The notes beneath the pieces were generated by a model, which was not told the origin of the DNA, searched no databases, and was given only the letters and a program-made list of their open reading frames with translations. From Solibacillus isronensis (GTDB lineage Bacteria > Bacillota > Bacilli > Bacillales_A > Planococcaceae): a DNA stretch of 64,000 bases. The number at the start of each line of letters is the position of its first letter. Position 1 is the stretch's first letter. Positions 27,097 through 35,102 of this stretch are shown here, piece by piece. The position numbers and the translations under genes are program-made. The DNA lies in the NCBI RefSeq assembly GCF_900168685.1, contig NZ_FVZN01000013.1, positions 62,001 through 126,000 on the forward strand, read 5' to 3'.

Positions 27097-28161
27097 TTAC
27101 TTTAACTTTTTTGCAACTTCCGAAATTAAAGTTACATACTCGTCGATTGTATATTGAATTGACAGTGGGTTCGGATTTCCTGCAGCAGCAAGTGGTGTGT
27201 TGTCAGGAATAATTAAAACCGTACCATTTTTGATTGCAGGAACTTTACCTAAAATCGGATCTGCCTGAAGTGCTTTTAATGTGTTGTCATCGCCATATGC
27301 AATCAGAATTTCAGCATCATTTAAAGCATCTGCATTTTCTGCACTTAACTCAATATAGAAGCTGCTTTCATCCTGAACTTGCGCTTTAATGCTTTCCGGA
27401 TATTCCATGCCTAGCTCTTCCAGTAATTCACCGCGTGGATCAGCTGGTGTATAAATATAGAACTTCGATAAATCTGTAGCGTTAAACATACCGAATGCCG
27501 CTTTTTTACCTTTGATTTCCGGGAATTCGTTTGCTTTATCTTGAATTAACTTTTCTGTATCAGCGATTAATTGTTTACCTTCTTCTTCCATACCCATACC
27601 TTTAGCATTGTATAGGATTTGGTCACGCCATGTAATAACCCATGGAGTTTCCGGATATGCAACGACCGGTGCAATCTCGCTTAATGTATCGTACTCTTCT
27701 TGTGTAAGACCTGAATATGCTGCTAAAATAACATCCGGATTTGAATCTGAAATCGCTTCAAAATCTATACCATCTGTATCTTGGTAAATATTCGGATTTT
27801 CTTCACCAAGCTCTTTTAATTTTTCTGCTGTCCATGGAAGCATTCCGCTTTCATCTTGTACACCGTAGTTTGCTGCTGAGAAACCTACTGGTACTACTCC
27901 TAGAGCAAGTGCCACATCATGGTTTGCCCATGCAACTGATGCTACACGTTCCGGCTTTTCTTCAATTACTGTTTCACCTAATGCATGTTTAATTACGATT
28001 GGATATTGCGTTGCCGAATCTTCTGAATTCGAAGAACCTGTTGTTTCATTTGAATTCTTCTCATCTGTACTTGTTTCTTTATCTGAGCAACCCGCAACAA
28101 CTAGTAAGCCCATTGCTACGAAAAGCATTGCCATTAAAGAATAGAACTTTTTCGTTTTCAT
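27097..28161 (-). CDS. Iron-siderophore binding lipoprotein
   Basis: A 354-residue lipoprotein of the FecB/FhuD/YfiY group. The lipobox VAGC places the lipidated cysteine at residue 25, followed by a Ser/Thr/Glu/Asn-rich linker to about 50. The domain then begins with YPIVIKHALGETVIEEKPERVASV, the normal opening of these proteins, and includes SNPDVILAAYSGLTQEEYDTL and the final hydrophobic helix. It would capture ferric siderophore outside the membrane and deliver it to the two permeases. A promoter with two Fur-like boxes lies directly upstream. The exact siderophore (hydroxamate or citrate type) is not readable. Confidence 0.92.
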   Translation of the reverse strand: MKTKKFYSLMAMLFVAMGLLVVAGCSDKETSTDEKNSNETTGSSNSEDSATQYPIVIKHALGETVIEEKPERVASVAWANHDVALALGVVPVGFSAANYGVQDESGMLPWTAEKLKELGEENPNIYQDTDGIDFEAISDSNPDVILAAYSGLTQEEYDTLSEIAPVVAYPETPWVITWRDQILYNAKGMGMEEEGKQLIADTEKLIQDKANEFPEIKGKKAAFGMFNATDLSKFYIYTPADPRGELLEELGMEYPESIKAQVQDESSFYIELSAENADALNDAEILIAYGDDNTLKALQADPILGKVPAIKNGTVLIIPDNTPLAAAGNPNPLSIQYTIDEYVTLISEVAKKLK

Positions 28162-28187
28162 CTCATTAACGCCCCTTAAAATTAATT

Positions 28188-28206
28188 GATAACAATTATC
28201 ATTATC
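28188..28206. promoter_or_regulatory. Fur box 1
   Basis: The 19 bases GATAACAATTATCATTATC match the Fur consensus GATAATGATAATCATTATC at 16 of 19 positions. The box lies between the -10 element and the start of the siderophore-binding gene. Confidence 0.85.
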
Positions 28207-28216
28207 GCTAATTAGA

Positions 28217-28246
28217 ATAATAATGCTATTTGATAACGATTGTCAA
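28217..28246 (-). promoter_or_regulatory. Sigma-A promoter of the siderophore operon
   Basis: On the minus strand TTGACA (28241-28246) is 18 bases from TATTAT (28217-28222). Fur box 1 covers the early transcribed region and a second box overlaps the -35. Confidence 0.7.
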
Positions 28247-28250
28247 TGGG
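28232..28250. promoter_or_regulatory. Possible second Fur half-box
   Basis: GATAACGATTGTCAATGGG keeps GATAA and GAT..TCA of the Fur consensus but degrades at one end. It overlaps the -35 element. The rest of the gap to the MerR gene (about 28251-28470) holds no gene I can see. Confidence 0.45.
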
Positions 28251-28472
28251 ATTATTACTTAATGCGTACTATTTTTTTATATAGTAAGAATTTTATAAGA
28301 ATATAAATAAAAAAGCGGCTTCTCCATTGAGAAACACGCTGTATTTAATATGGACTATACTTATTTTCCTATTCATGTTCCGCTCGCGATTAACCACCCA
28401 ACCCTTACTTCCCCTTATTCTCGCCTTCAATAAATATTTTTTCTTTTTTATTCTTTATTTCTCTTTAAATTG

Positions 28473-28482
28473 ACGTTAACGT
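28473..28482. promoter_or_regulatory. Palindromic operator candidate for the MerR regulator
   Basis: The perfect palindrome ACGTTAACGT lies within TTGACGTTAACGTAAA about 35 bases before the MerR gene. MerR proteins that control fatty-acid or branched-chain acid catabolism bind similar sites in their own promoters. Confidence 0.55.
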
Positions 28483-28516
28483 AAATGTTATACTTTCGCC
28501 AATGGGGGTGTCTCAT

Positions 28517-28900
28517 GTGAAATCCATTAAAACAATCGCTAAAGAATATGCACTCACACCGAGAACATTGCGCTACTATGAAGAACTCGGGATTTTGAAA
28601 CCGACACGACCTCATAATGGAATGCGCCATTATTCCAAACGGGAGGAGGCAAAGATCAAGCTAATTATCCGCGGAAAAAAGTATGGCTTTTCTATGGAAG
28701 AAATTAAGGAAATGATTTTGCTTTTTGACCTTGATCGTACAGGTATTAAACAGCTGGAGCGGACAATCGAATACGGTCAGCAAAAATTAAAGGAAATTGA
28801 CCAGAAGATTCAAGAGTTGTATGAAATCCGTCATGAAATCGAAAAGACGGAAGCTATTTTTCAGGAAAAACTAATTCTATTATTGGAGGACCAATCATGA
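28517..28900 (+). CDS. MerR family transcriptional regulator
   Basis: A 127-residue MerR protein. The winged helix-turn-helix is at residues 3-70 (TIAKEYALTPRTLRYYEELGIL then RHYSKREEAKIKLI), followed by a long dimerisation coiled coil with regularly spaced Ile/Leu and charged residues. No cysteines are present, so metal sensing is unlikely; an organic or acyl-CoA ligand is more likely. GTG at 28517 is 6 bases after GGGGGTG and is preferred over an ATG at 28502, which has no site. Its stop overlaps the acyl-CoA synthetase start (ATGA). It probably represses the three-gene operon, including itself, through the nearby palindrome. Confidence 0.88.
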   Translation: MKSIKTIAKEYALTPRTLRYYEELGILKPTRPHNGMRHYSKREEAKIKLIIRGKKYGFSMEEIKEMILLFDLDRTGIKQLERTIEYGQQKLKEIDQKIQELYEIRHEIEKTEAIFQEKLILLLEDQS

Positions 28901-30411
28901 ATATTTCTAATCTGTTAGCTCGTCATGCAAGAAAGTATCCGAATCAAGTTGCTGTCATTAGTCTCGGTCAGGAAACGACATATCAACAATTGGATGATCA
29001 AGTAAATAAAATTGCCGGCTCCTTGCGTGCAAGCGGAATCGTTAAAGACGATAAGGTCGGGATTTTTATGCCAAACGTGCAGGAGTTCGTCGCGCTTTAC
29101 TTTGCCATTCAGCGTATTGGTGCTGTCGTTGTACCGATTAATGCCAAGTTTGTCACACGTGAAATTGAGTATGTGCTCAATCATAGCGATGCGAAGGCGA
29201 TTTTTGTCCATGAGCTGATTTTCGAACAGGCCGCTACGATTATGTTCAATGGTCTAAAAGTAAAAACAGGTCCTGCTGTCCATGACTGGCTAAGCTTCAA
29301 TCAATTCCAGGAAGCTGCCCCTAATGAAGTTGTATGCTGTGACTTAGTGGAGGATGATAATTCAACTTTACTTTATACATCCGGTACAACCGGCAATCCT
29401 AAAGGAGTTTTACTGACAAACCGCAATGTACTTGCTGTATCGCATATGATTGCAATTGAAATGGAAGTAAAACCTGAAAGCCGAATGCTGATTATGATGC
29501 CGTTAACTCATTCTGCTCCATTGAATTTATTTTTAGTTACCGCCATTTTAGTCGGGGCAACAGCTGTACTCACACCGACGTTTACGCCTGACTTGTTAAT
29601 AGATACGGTAGAAAAATACAAAACGACGCACTTCTTCGGCGCACCTGTTGCCTACCTTCTAACGGCCGGTTCACCGCGTATCGCAAGTGCGGATCTATCT
29701 TCAATGAAATGGTGGGTGTACGGAGGCGCACCACTGTCTGAAAAAGAAGTCGTATATATTCAACAGCAGTTTAATACGGACAACTTAGTATGTGTGTACG
29801 GTCTAACGGAAGCAGGTCCGAGCGGTTCGATTTTACATGCTGCCGACCACCCTCACAAAGCAGGTAGTATCGGTAAGCGAGCACCATTTGGAACAGAGCT
29901 GCGTGTTATTAACGCATTAAATGAAGATGTAGCTCCAGGAGAAATTGGCGAAATCGTTTTATACGGTGAAGGTAATATGAAAGAATACTATAAAAATCCG
30001 GAAGAAACGAAAAACATTTTTGTTGATGGCTGGGTACGTTCAGGTGATTTAGCCCGTATTGATGAAGACGGCTATATTTACATTGTTGACCGTAAGAAAG
30101 ATGTGATTATTTCCGGCGGCGTTAATATTTATCCGAAAGAAATTGAAGATCAGCTACTTCTGCATGACGCTATTTTTGAAGTAGCGGTGTTCGGCGTACC
30201 GCATCCTGAATGGGGTGAAACAGTAAAAGCGGTTTACTGTGCGAAAGTCCCTGTTTCCGAGCAGGAAATTCGCGAGCACTTAGAAGGTAAAATTGCCGCA
30301 TTCAAAATCCCGAAAATTTTTGAACAAACTGAAGCACTTCCGCGCAATGCTTCCGGGAAAATATTAAAACAGCAGCTAAGAGGTGAAGCAAATGCAAGTG
30401 TTAGCCAATAA
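28897..30411 (+). CDS. AMP-forming acyl-CoA synthetase
   Basis: A 504-residue member of the ANL superfamily that activates a carboxylic acid to its CoA thioester through an acyl-adenylate. The P-loop-like motif LLYTSGTTGNPKG is at about residue 161, the adenylate motif VYGLTEAGPSG at about 301, GWVRSGDLARIDEDG at about 380, DRKKDVIISGGVNIYP (hinge) at about 400 and the catalytic lysine in PRNASGKILKQQL at about 488. Gene order with a MerR regulator and an acyl-CoA dehydrogenase suggests fatty or branched-chain acid catabolism. It overlaps both neighbours, by 4 and 20 bases, so the three are coupled. Chain length preference is unknown. Confidence 0.92.
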   Translation: MNISNLLARHARKYPNQVAVISLGQETTYQQLDDQVNKIAGSLRASGIVKDDKVGIFMPNVQEFVALYFAIQRIGAVVVPINAKFVTREIEYVLNHSDAKAIFVHELIFEQAATIMFNGLKVKTGPAVHDWLSFNQFQEAAPNEVVCCDLVEDDNSTLLYTSGTTGNPKGVLLTNRNVLAVSHMIAIEMEVKPESRMLIMMPLTHSAPLNLFLVTAILVGATAVLTPTFTPDLLIDTVEKYKTTHFFGAPVAYLLTAGSPRIASADLSSMKWWVYGGAPLSEKEVVYIQQQFNTDNLVCVYGLTEAGPSGSILHAADHPHKAGSIGKRAPFGTELRVINALNEDVAPGEIGEIVLYGEGNMKEYYKNPEETKNIFVDGWVRSGDLARIDEDGYIYIVDRKKDVIISGGVNIYPKEIEDQLLLHDAIFEVAVFGVPHPEWGETVKAVYCAKVPVSEQEIREHLEGKIAAFKIPKIFEQTEALPRNASGKILKQQLRGEANASVSQ

Positions 30412-32038
30412 ACGTGAAAAGAGCCAGAACTTTTATAAATTTGATCAAACATTGCATCAGCTATTACAGCAAAAGCTTTCGCCATTTTTTTACCGTTATG
30501 CAGATGAACGGCTTACTGCATTCGGTGCGCTTTGTGCCGGACCAATTGATGCCCGTGCCAAAGTGACGGACCGGGAAGGTGAACCGAGATTACGCCGCTA
30601 TAATGCATACGGTGATGAAGTAAGTGAAGTCATTGTGAATGAGGGCTACAAACAAACGGTTGCCGAGACTTATGCAACAGGGATTGTCGGCTATGTGCAT
30701 AAAGACATTCCTGAATTAGGTCACAAAGGCAATTATGTATACAGCTTTGCGCAAGGCTATTTATTGTCGCAAACTGAACCCGGCTTTTACTGTCCTGTTA
30801 CATTGACGATGGCCACTGCGTATTTATTCGAGCACTATGCATCTGAAGAGCTGAAACAGAAGTTTATGCCGCATATTTGTGCAACAGGCGATACGGAATT
30901 ATTTGAGGGGGCTACGTTTTTAACGGAGCGTCAAGGGGGCTCAGATGTCGGTGCGAACGTCGTGGAAGCGCGATTTGAACAAGGTGAATGGCGTTTATAC
31001 GGTGAAAAGTACTTTGCATCGAATGCCGGGATGTGCGGCGTTGCGATGGTGCTTGCTCGCCAGACGAACAATTCCAAACAGGGCTCACGCGGCTTAACGT
31101 TGTTTGCTGTTCCATGGCGTGACGACGATGGAGAGCTAAACCACATTACGATCCGCCGTTTGAAAGATAAGCTTGGCGTAAAAGCAGTACCATCTGGAGA
31201 AGTCGAGTTTAATGGTGCAAAAGCATATGTTGTGGGCGATCCGTCCAAAGGAATCTACTATATGCTCGAGGCGCTCAACCTATCCCGTATTTGCAATGCC
31301 GCAGCATCTGTCGGCATTATGAAACGCGCACTGGATGAAGCGGTCCACTATACAAACGGGCGTATCGCTTTTGGCCAGACTGTTGCCGAGTTCCCTATGG
31401 TGAAGCATACGTTAGGCGCACTGCACGCAAAATGGCATGCATCACTTGTCGCGTTGTTTGATTTAGTGTCGCGCTATGATGAAGTTGTCAGCGGGAATGC
31501 TTCAGAGGAAGAACAGCAGCTTGTCCGCCTATTGATTGCGTTAGTGAAAAAGGAAACCGCAGAATGGGCAATTGAGTTCACGCATGAAGCGATCGAACTT
31601 CATGGCGGTAACGGCTATATTGAGGATTTCGTGCTCCCTCGCCTGCTTCGCGATGCTCAAGTATTGACTGTTTGGGAAGGAACAGCGAACATTTTGGCAC
31701 ATGAACTTATTCGCCTCGTGCAAAAGAATGCGCATATTACGCTTCTTCATGAATTACAGCAAACGAACCATCCGTATTTGCAGCAGCTTGCCTCTGTCGT
31801 GGAGCAGCGTTTTGCAGTGTTTGTCACACTGGATCCGGCAATGCAAACACTTGAGGCAAAACCGCTTATGCAGGAGCTTGCCCGTTTATACGAAGCGGTT
31901 GTCTCGGTGAAGCATGGTGAAACTGCCGGTGAACGTGAACAGATGTTGGCGGAAATTTATATCGAAGAACAGTTTGATCAGAAGCCTTTTGGTGAAGTGC
32001 CGTTAACGGTGAAAGGGTTTGAGATATTGAATAGTTGA
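30392..32038 (+). CDS. Acyl-CoA dehydrogenase, AidB-like subfamily
   Basis: A 548-residue flavoenzyme, longer than the usual 380 residues of acyl-CoA dehydrogenases and close to AidB. Family marks are FLTERQGGSDVGAN, GEKYFASNAG, LSRICNAAASVGIMKRAL and the late RDAQVLTVWEGTANILAHELI, typical of AidB. ELHGGNGYIEDF carries the region where medium-chain enzymes keep their catalytic base. The start is ATG at 30392, 6 bases after GAGGTG, inside the end of the synthetase gene. E. coli AidB is linked to alkylation stress, but this operon context points to acyl-CoA oxidation. Substrate and activity are open. Confidence 0.87.
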   Translation: MQVLANKREKSQNFYKFDQTLHQLLQQKLSPFFYRYADERLTAFGALCAGPIDARAKVTDREGEPRLRRYNAYGDEVSEVIVNEGYKQTVAETYATGIVGYVHKDIPELGHKGNYVYSFAQGYLLSQTEPGFYCPVTLTMATAYLFEHYASEELKQKFMPHICATGDTELFEGATFLTERQGGSDVGANVVEARFEQGEWRLYGEKYFASNAGMCGVAMVLARQTNNSKQGSRGLTLFAVPWRDDDGELNHITIRRLKDKLGVKAVPSGEVEFNGAKAYVVGDPSKGIYYMLEALNLSRICNAAASVGIMKRALDEAVHYTNGRIAFGQTVAEFPMVKHTLGALHAKWHASLVALFDLVSRYDEVVSGNASEEEQQLVRLLIALVKKETAEWAIEFTHEAIELHGGNGYIEDFVLPRLLRDAQVLTVWEGTANILAHELIRLVQKNAHITLLHELQQTNHPYLQQLASVVEQRFAVFVTLDPAMQTLEAKPLMQELARLYEAVVSVKHGETAGEREQMLAEIYIEEQFDQKPFGEVPLTVKGFEILNS

Positions 32039-32053
32039 TTGTTTAAGTGTGGA

Positions 32054-32081
32054 GCCCGGGTTAGTTACCGGGCGTTTTTTT
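32054..32081 (+). terminator. Intrinsic terminator of the MerR/acyl-CoA operon
   Basis: Arms GCCCGG and CCGGGC with an 8-base loop and a run of seven T. It follows the dehydrogenase stop by about 15 bases. Confidence 0.85.
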
Positions 32082-32143
32082 GTTGGGGGTCTGCCGAGGC
32101 GGCCGCGTTGAATTATGATACAGCAGCGGACACTGGCCGGATT

Positions 32144-32575
32144 TTCTAATATAACCGCAGAAGTTCTAATATAATTTTATTTGTTCTAATATATTGCCGA
32201 TTTTCTAATATAAGTGCGGTTTGTTCTAATAAGTGTCCCGGATGTTCGAATAAAGTATGTACTTCTTCTAATATCCTGCTTCGATTTTCTAATAACCCGC
32301 TCAAATATTCTAATAAAATCCAGACACGGCTTCTTTTCACCCATTTTACCGTCAATAAAGATTCTCCTACTCCTCAAATTTACGGATCTTCTAATATCAA
32401 ACCCAGTTCTTCTAATATCACTTGAATTTCTTCTAATAAATCACTCTATTGTTCTAATAAAATCCACACACGTTTTCTTTCAGCCATTTTCACCCGGAAT
32501 ATAAGCTCTCCACCGCCTCAAATTCACGATTCTTCTAATATCGGCTACAATTGTTCTAATAACCCCCACCTCTAA
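32144..32575 (+). repeat. TTCTAATA 21-bp-period array 1
   Basis: Fifteen units begin TTCTAATA (one is TTCGAATA) at 32144, 32164, 32184, 32203, 32224, 32245, 32266, 32287, 32308, 32389, 32410, 32431, 32452, 32533 and 32554. Steps are 20, 20, 19, then 21 repeatedly, with two 81-base interruptions. The segment from 32308 repeats 144 bases later: both copies hold AAAATCCA, ACACG and CCTCAAATT landmarks before the next unit. The variable part of each unit is about 12 bases and often has a GC-rich centre. The array fills the convergent gap after the acyl-CoA operon terminator. The function is unknown. Confidence 0.95.
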
Positions 32576-32591
32576 AGCCCGCAAAACAAAA

Positions 32592-32630
32592 TAACGGATG
32601 CAAACGATTCTAAACCGCCCACATCCGTTA
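32592..32630 (-). terminator. Probable terminator after the acidic protein gene
   Basis: Arms TAACGGATG and CATCCGTTA with a long loop of 21 bases; TTTTGTTTTG follows on the minus strand. The long loop makes it less certain. Confidence 0.55.
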
Positions 32631-32642
32631 CATTATTAAACC

Positions 32643-32993
32643 TTACTTCGCTTCTTCAATCGCTTCCATCAATGCCGAGAATAGTTTTGCATCGTCCGCA
32701 TCTTCGTCTGTTACTTCATTTAAAATTTCAAAATCATCTGCGTCGATGACAAACAAGCTCATGCCTTCTTTTAAAAATTCATCGGCTTCTACTTCGCCTT
32801 CATAATATTGATACGTTGCTAAAACGATGTTTGAACCTTCTTCTTCATCAAAGAAGTAAAAAAGCTTTTCCGTGTTGCCGTATACTTCTTCCAACACTTC
32901 TTCCAATGCTTCCGTACCTTTACTCCATTTCACTTCATTATTTACTGTCGCTGCCACTAGCGATTCTAATAGTTCGTCTACTGTATTTGTCAT
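32643..32993 (-). CDS. Small acidic protein of unknown function
   Basis: A 116-residue protein very rich in Asp and Glu, with few basic residues. It begins MTNTVDELLESLVAATVNNE and contains VEADEFLKEGMSLFVIDADDFEILNE. No membrane segment, signal or catalytic motif is visible. The second of two adjacent ATGs (32993) is 6 bases after GGAGG and is preferred. A weak sigma-B-like element lies about 40 bases upstream. I do not recognise the family. The gene is alone between array 1 and rocB. Confidence 0.7.
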   Translation of the reverse strand: MTNTVDELLESLVAATVNNEVKWSKGTEALEEVLEEVYGNTEKLFYFFDEEEGSNIVLATYQYYEGEVEADEFLKEGMSLFVIDADDFEILNEVTDEDADDAKLFSALMEAIEEAK

Positions 32994-33029
32994 CATAATC
33001 CTCCAACTCCGCTCTTTATGGCGGTTAGT

Positions 33030-33054
33030 ATTCCCACTGTAACATAAATCTAAC
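33030..33054 (-). promoter_or_regulatory. Weak sigma-B-like promoter
   Basis: On the minus strand GTTAGA (33049-33054), 13 bases, then GGGAAT (33030-33035). Two mismatches in the first hexamer and one in the second make this a low-confidence call before the acidic protein gene. Confidence 0.25.
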
Positions 33055-33073
33055 GATAAAACGTTAAGGAGTA

Positions 33074-34720
33074 TTATTTGCTCACGATTTGTTCATTCAC
33101 CTCATAATGCGCAGCGAATAATTTTTCAATCGTCAATTGCAGTAGATCGACTAATGTTACAAATGCAAAGTCCGCGTCGAGCCGCTCTGTCCACTTATGC
33201 GGATCTCTACCAACCGGACCGATGTTCAGTACCGGAACATTCAGCTTTTTCATATCCCCGATCGGCAGCGAGTAACCTTTATCCCAAACCGGCATATTGT
33301 TTATAAGCGATGCAATTGAACTGTTTTCATAGTTCAACCCTACATAGCTTAAATCCGATATCCCGGCAAAGTAGTTTTGAATAGTAAACTCCATATTAAA
33401 TGTTTTATGCGTGTATTGCTTCAACTCATTTACAAGATTGCTGATGAGTCCATTTTTCCCTGAACTGATTGCAGGATAAAATGGCGGCGCAAAGAAGATA
33501 ACAATCATCGGTGCCAGTTCATTACATAACGCAGCTAGTTGATCAACGAGGTCAATCGTTCGTTCCCGATCGTCTTTTTCGCTGTCACGATTTGATAGGA
33601 GTTCTTCAACTTTCTCTTCACCGTATTTCTCCCTCGCATATTCATAAATTTCCTCATACGTCATGACCTTCACTTTTAATTGCTGCGGTGTAAATTCCGT
33701 ATGCTTTGAATATTTCGTAGCTTTGTTCATATAAGACTGTTCGATTTCATTTGCCGCTTTGATCGCTTTTTGCTGGAGCAATGAAACAACGTCTGTCATG
33801 CTTCTTTCAAATAACAATAAATTAAACAGTGTCACAGCCCGGTGTGAAATTTGTGTAGAATACTCCGTTTTCAAGTCGCGATAAATTAAATTCGTTGGTG
33901 GCGGCGTCATTTCTTCGCCCACCTTTTCACAGAAATCCGTATTTAATTCCATTTCAGCTGTAAGCACGGATGCCATATAATTCGCATTCAATCCACCAAA
34001 AGGTTCCCCAACATGCGTTTCCTTTCCGTAGCATAAAAAGCCCGGCAATGCTTTTCCGATAGATCCGGTATAGAAGTAATTATTTTTATCCCCCGGAAAA
34101 TTGCTGAACATCGGCTCTGAATTTAAAATTGTAGTATATTTAAGATTATGCTCTTCCGAAAGTTGCACTAGTTTTGGAACCGCTGCCCGCATTCCTTCAG
34201 AGTTTACTTCTTCATCCGGTACAGTCAATAACAAGATGTTGCCGTCATAATCTCCGAATGTCGCTCGTTCAACAATGGACATATGCAAGGCAAGCCCGCA
34301 CTTCATATCCATAGTTCCTCTTCCGAATAGCCAGTTTCCGCTTTCCATATCAACCCGCACTGCTTCAGGCAAATCGTCTTTTATCGAGTAAAATTGTTCC
34401 GTTAGCTTCTCAGGATCAAAAGCAAACTGTTTCCATTTTCCGTAGTCCTGCACATCCACTACATCAAAGTGACTAATTAATACGACTGTTTTTTTAGTAT
34501 CCGGAGATTTTTTGACCAATGCGCTAATGAAACTGCGCCCATCATTCAAATATGTTCGATTTAAATGGCCAGGTTTTTCTTTGAAATACGTCAGCTCCGA
34601 CAGTTTTTTCATTACAATATCAGGGAATTCCTTTTCTGCCTTTGAACCTGATACACTTTGCACTTGTACAAGTTCAAATAATAATTGCCTCAACTGCTCT
34701 TTGCTCTTCCATTTAAACAC
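33074..34720 (-). CDS. rocB: M20-family peptidase, arginine utilisation protein
   Basis: A 548-residue M20-type metallohydrolase matching RocB of the Bacillus arginine catabolism operon. Metal-binding motifs are VVLISHFDVVDV (first His/Asp), WLFGRGTMDMKCGLALHM (bridging Asp) and TVPDEEVNSEG (Glu pair, catalytic and metal). The late MKKLNVPVLNIGPVGRDPHKWTERLD supplies the final histidine. The enlarged middle region is typical of RocB. The start is GTG at 34720 after AAAGGAGAGG. Its exact reaction is not established in the family. No other roc gene is adjacent, so it may be expressed independently. Confidence 0.9.
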   Translation of the reverse strand: MFKWKSKEQLRQLLFELVQVQSVSGSKAEKEFPDIVMKKLSELTYFKEKPGHLNRTYLNDGRSFISALVKKSPDTKKTVVLISHFDVVDVQDYGKWKQFAFDPEKLTEQFYSIKDDLPEAVRVDMESGNWLFGRGTMDMKCGLALHMSIVERATFGDYDGNILLLTVPDEEVNSEGMRAAVPKLVQLSEEHNLKYTTILNSEPMFSNFPGDKNNYFYTGSIGKALPGFLCYGKETHVGEPFGGLNANYMASVLTAEMELNTDFCEKVGEEMTPPPTNLIYRDLKTEYSTQISHRAVTLFNLLLFERSMTDVVSLLQQKAIKAANEIEQSYMNKATKYSKHTEFTPQQLKVKVMTYEEIYEYAREKYGEEKVEELLSNRDSEKDDRERTIDLVDQLAALCNELAPMIVIFFAPPFYPAISSGKNGLISNLVNELKQYTHKTFNMEFTIQNYFAGISDLSYVGLNYENSSIASLINNMPVWDKGYSLPIGDMKKLNVPVLNIGPVGRDPHKWTERLDADFAFVTLVDLLQLTIEKLFAAHYEVNEQIVSK

Positions 34721-34861
34721 AACATACCCTCTCCTTTGTCTAATTCTAGCTGTCTCTCTATGTCGCCTATTTTCCTCAGTGTAAATAAATGCGAATATTC
34801 AGTCAATCATTTGTTTAAGACTATAATATTCTTCGAGAGTTGAAGCGATCCGAAGATAAAA

Positions 34862-34893
34862 AAATCCCGCTACCATTAAAGATAGCAGGATTT
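34862..34893 (-). terminator. Terminator ending the YtrA-type operon
   Basis: Arms AAATCC.GCTA and TAGC.GGATTT pair on either side of a 12-base loop; a run of seven T follows on the minus strand. It lies 18 bases after the stop codon of the residual frame at 34911, as expected for an operon end. Confidence 0.75.
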
Positions 34894-34910
34894 GTTATGT
34901 GCATTTAAGC

Positions 34911-35102
34911 TTATTTCTTTTCTTTACCCATTGTATGGAATAATTGAATTGAAGATAATACATTAATTAATAACGGTTTGCCGGAATATCTTAAAAATTT
35001 TCCGCACATGCCTCGATTAAGCGTCTTTCTATTATATACTCCAAAAATCTGTTGGTAGCCAAATTTATTGAGTTTTAAGTCTTTTAAAGTTACTTTTCTA
35101 AT
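34911..35102 (-). pseudogene. Residual reading frame at the end of the YtrA operon
   Basis: On the minus strand a frame is open for 63 codons between the YtrA-operon fusion gene and the terminator. It reads VTLKDLKLNKFGYQQIFG, then RGMCGKFLRYSGKPLLIN, and ends FHTMGKEKK and stop. The only internal ATG (before CGKF) has no ribosome site. The stop followed closely by a strong terminator suggests the true 3' end of a former last gene whose beginning is lost. I do not recognise the protein. It could also be a chance frame. Confidence 0.4.

Noticed and set aside
28314-28345. Terminator-like hairpin between the siderophore operon and the MerR gene
   Set aside because: AGCG..TTCTC and GAGAA..CGCT pair imperfectly, and no gene ends here on either strand, so I do not call it.
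32144-32575. CRISPR array
   Set aside because: The conserved part is only 8-9 bases and the variable part about 12, far below CRISPR sizes. The variable parts are related between arrays by position, and no cas gene is present.
32963-32970. A further TTCTAATA unit inside the acidic protein gene
   Set aside because: It is a single copy without neighbours at 21 bp and encodes part of LLES, so chance is enough.
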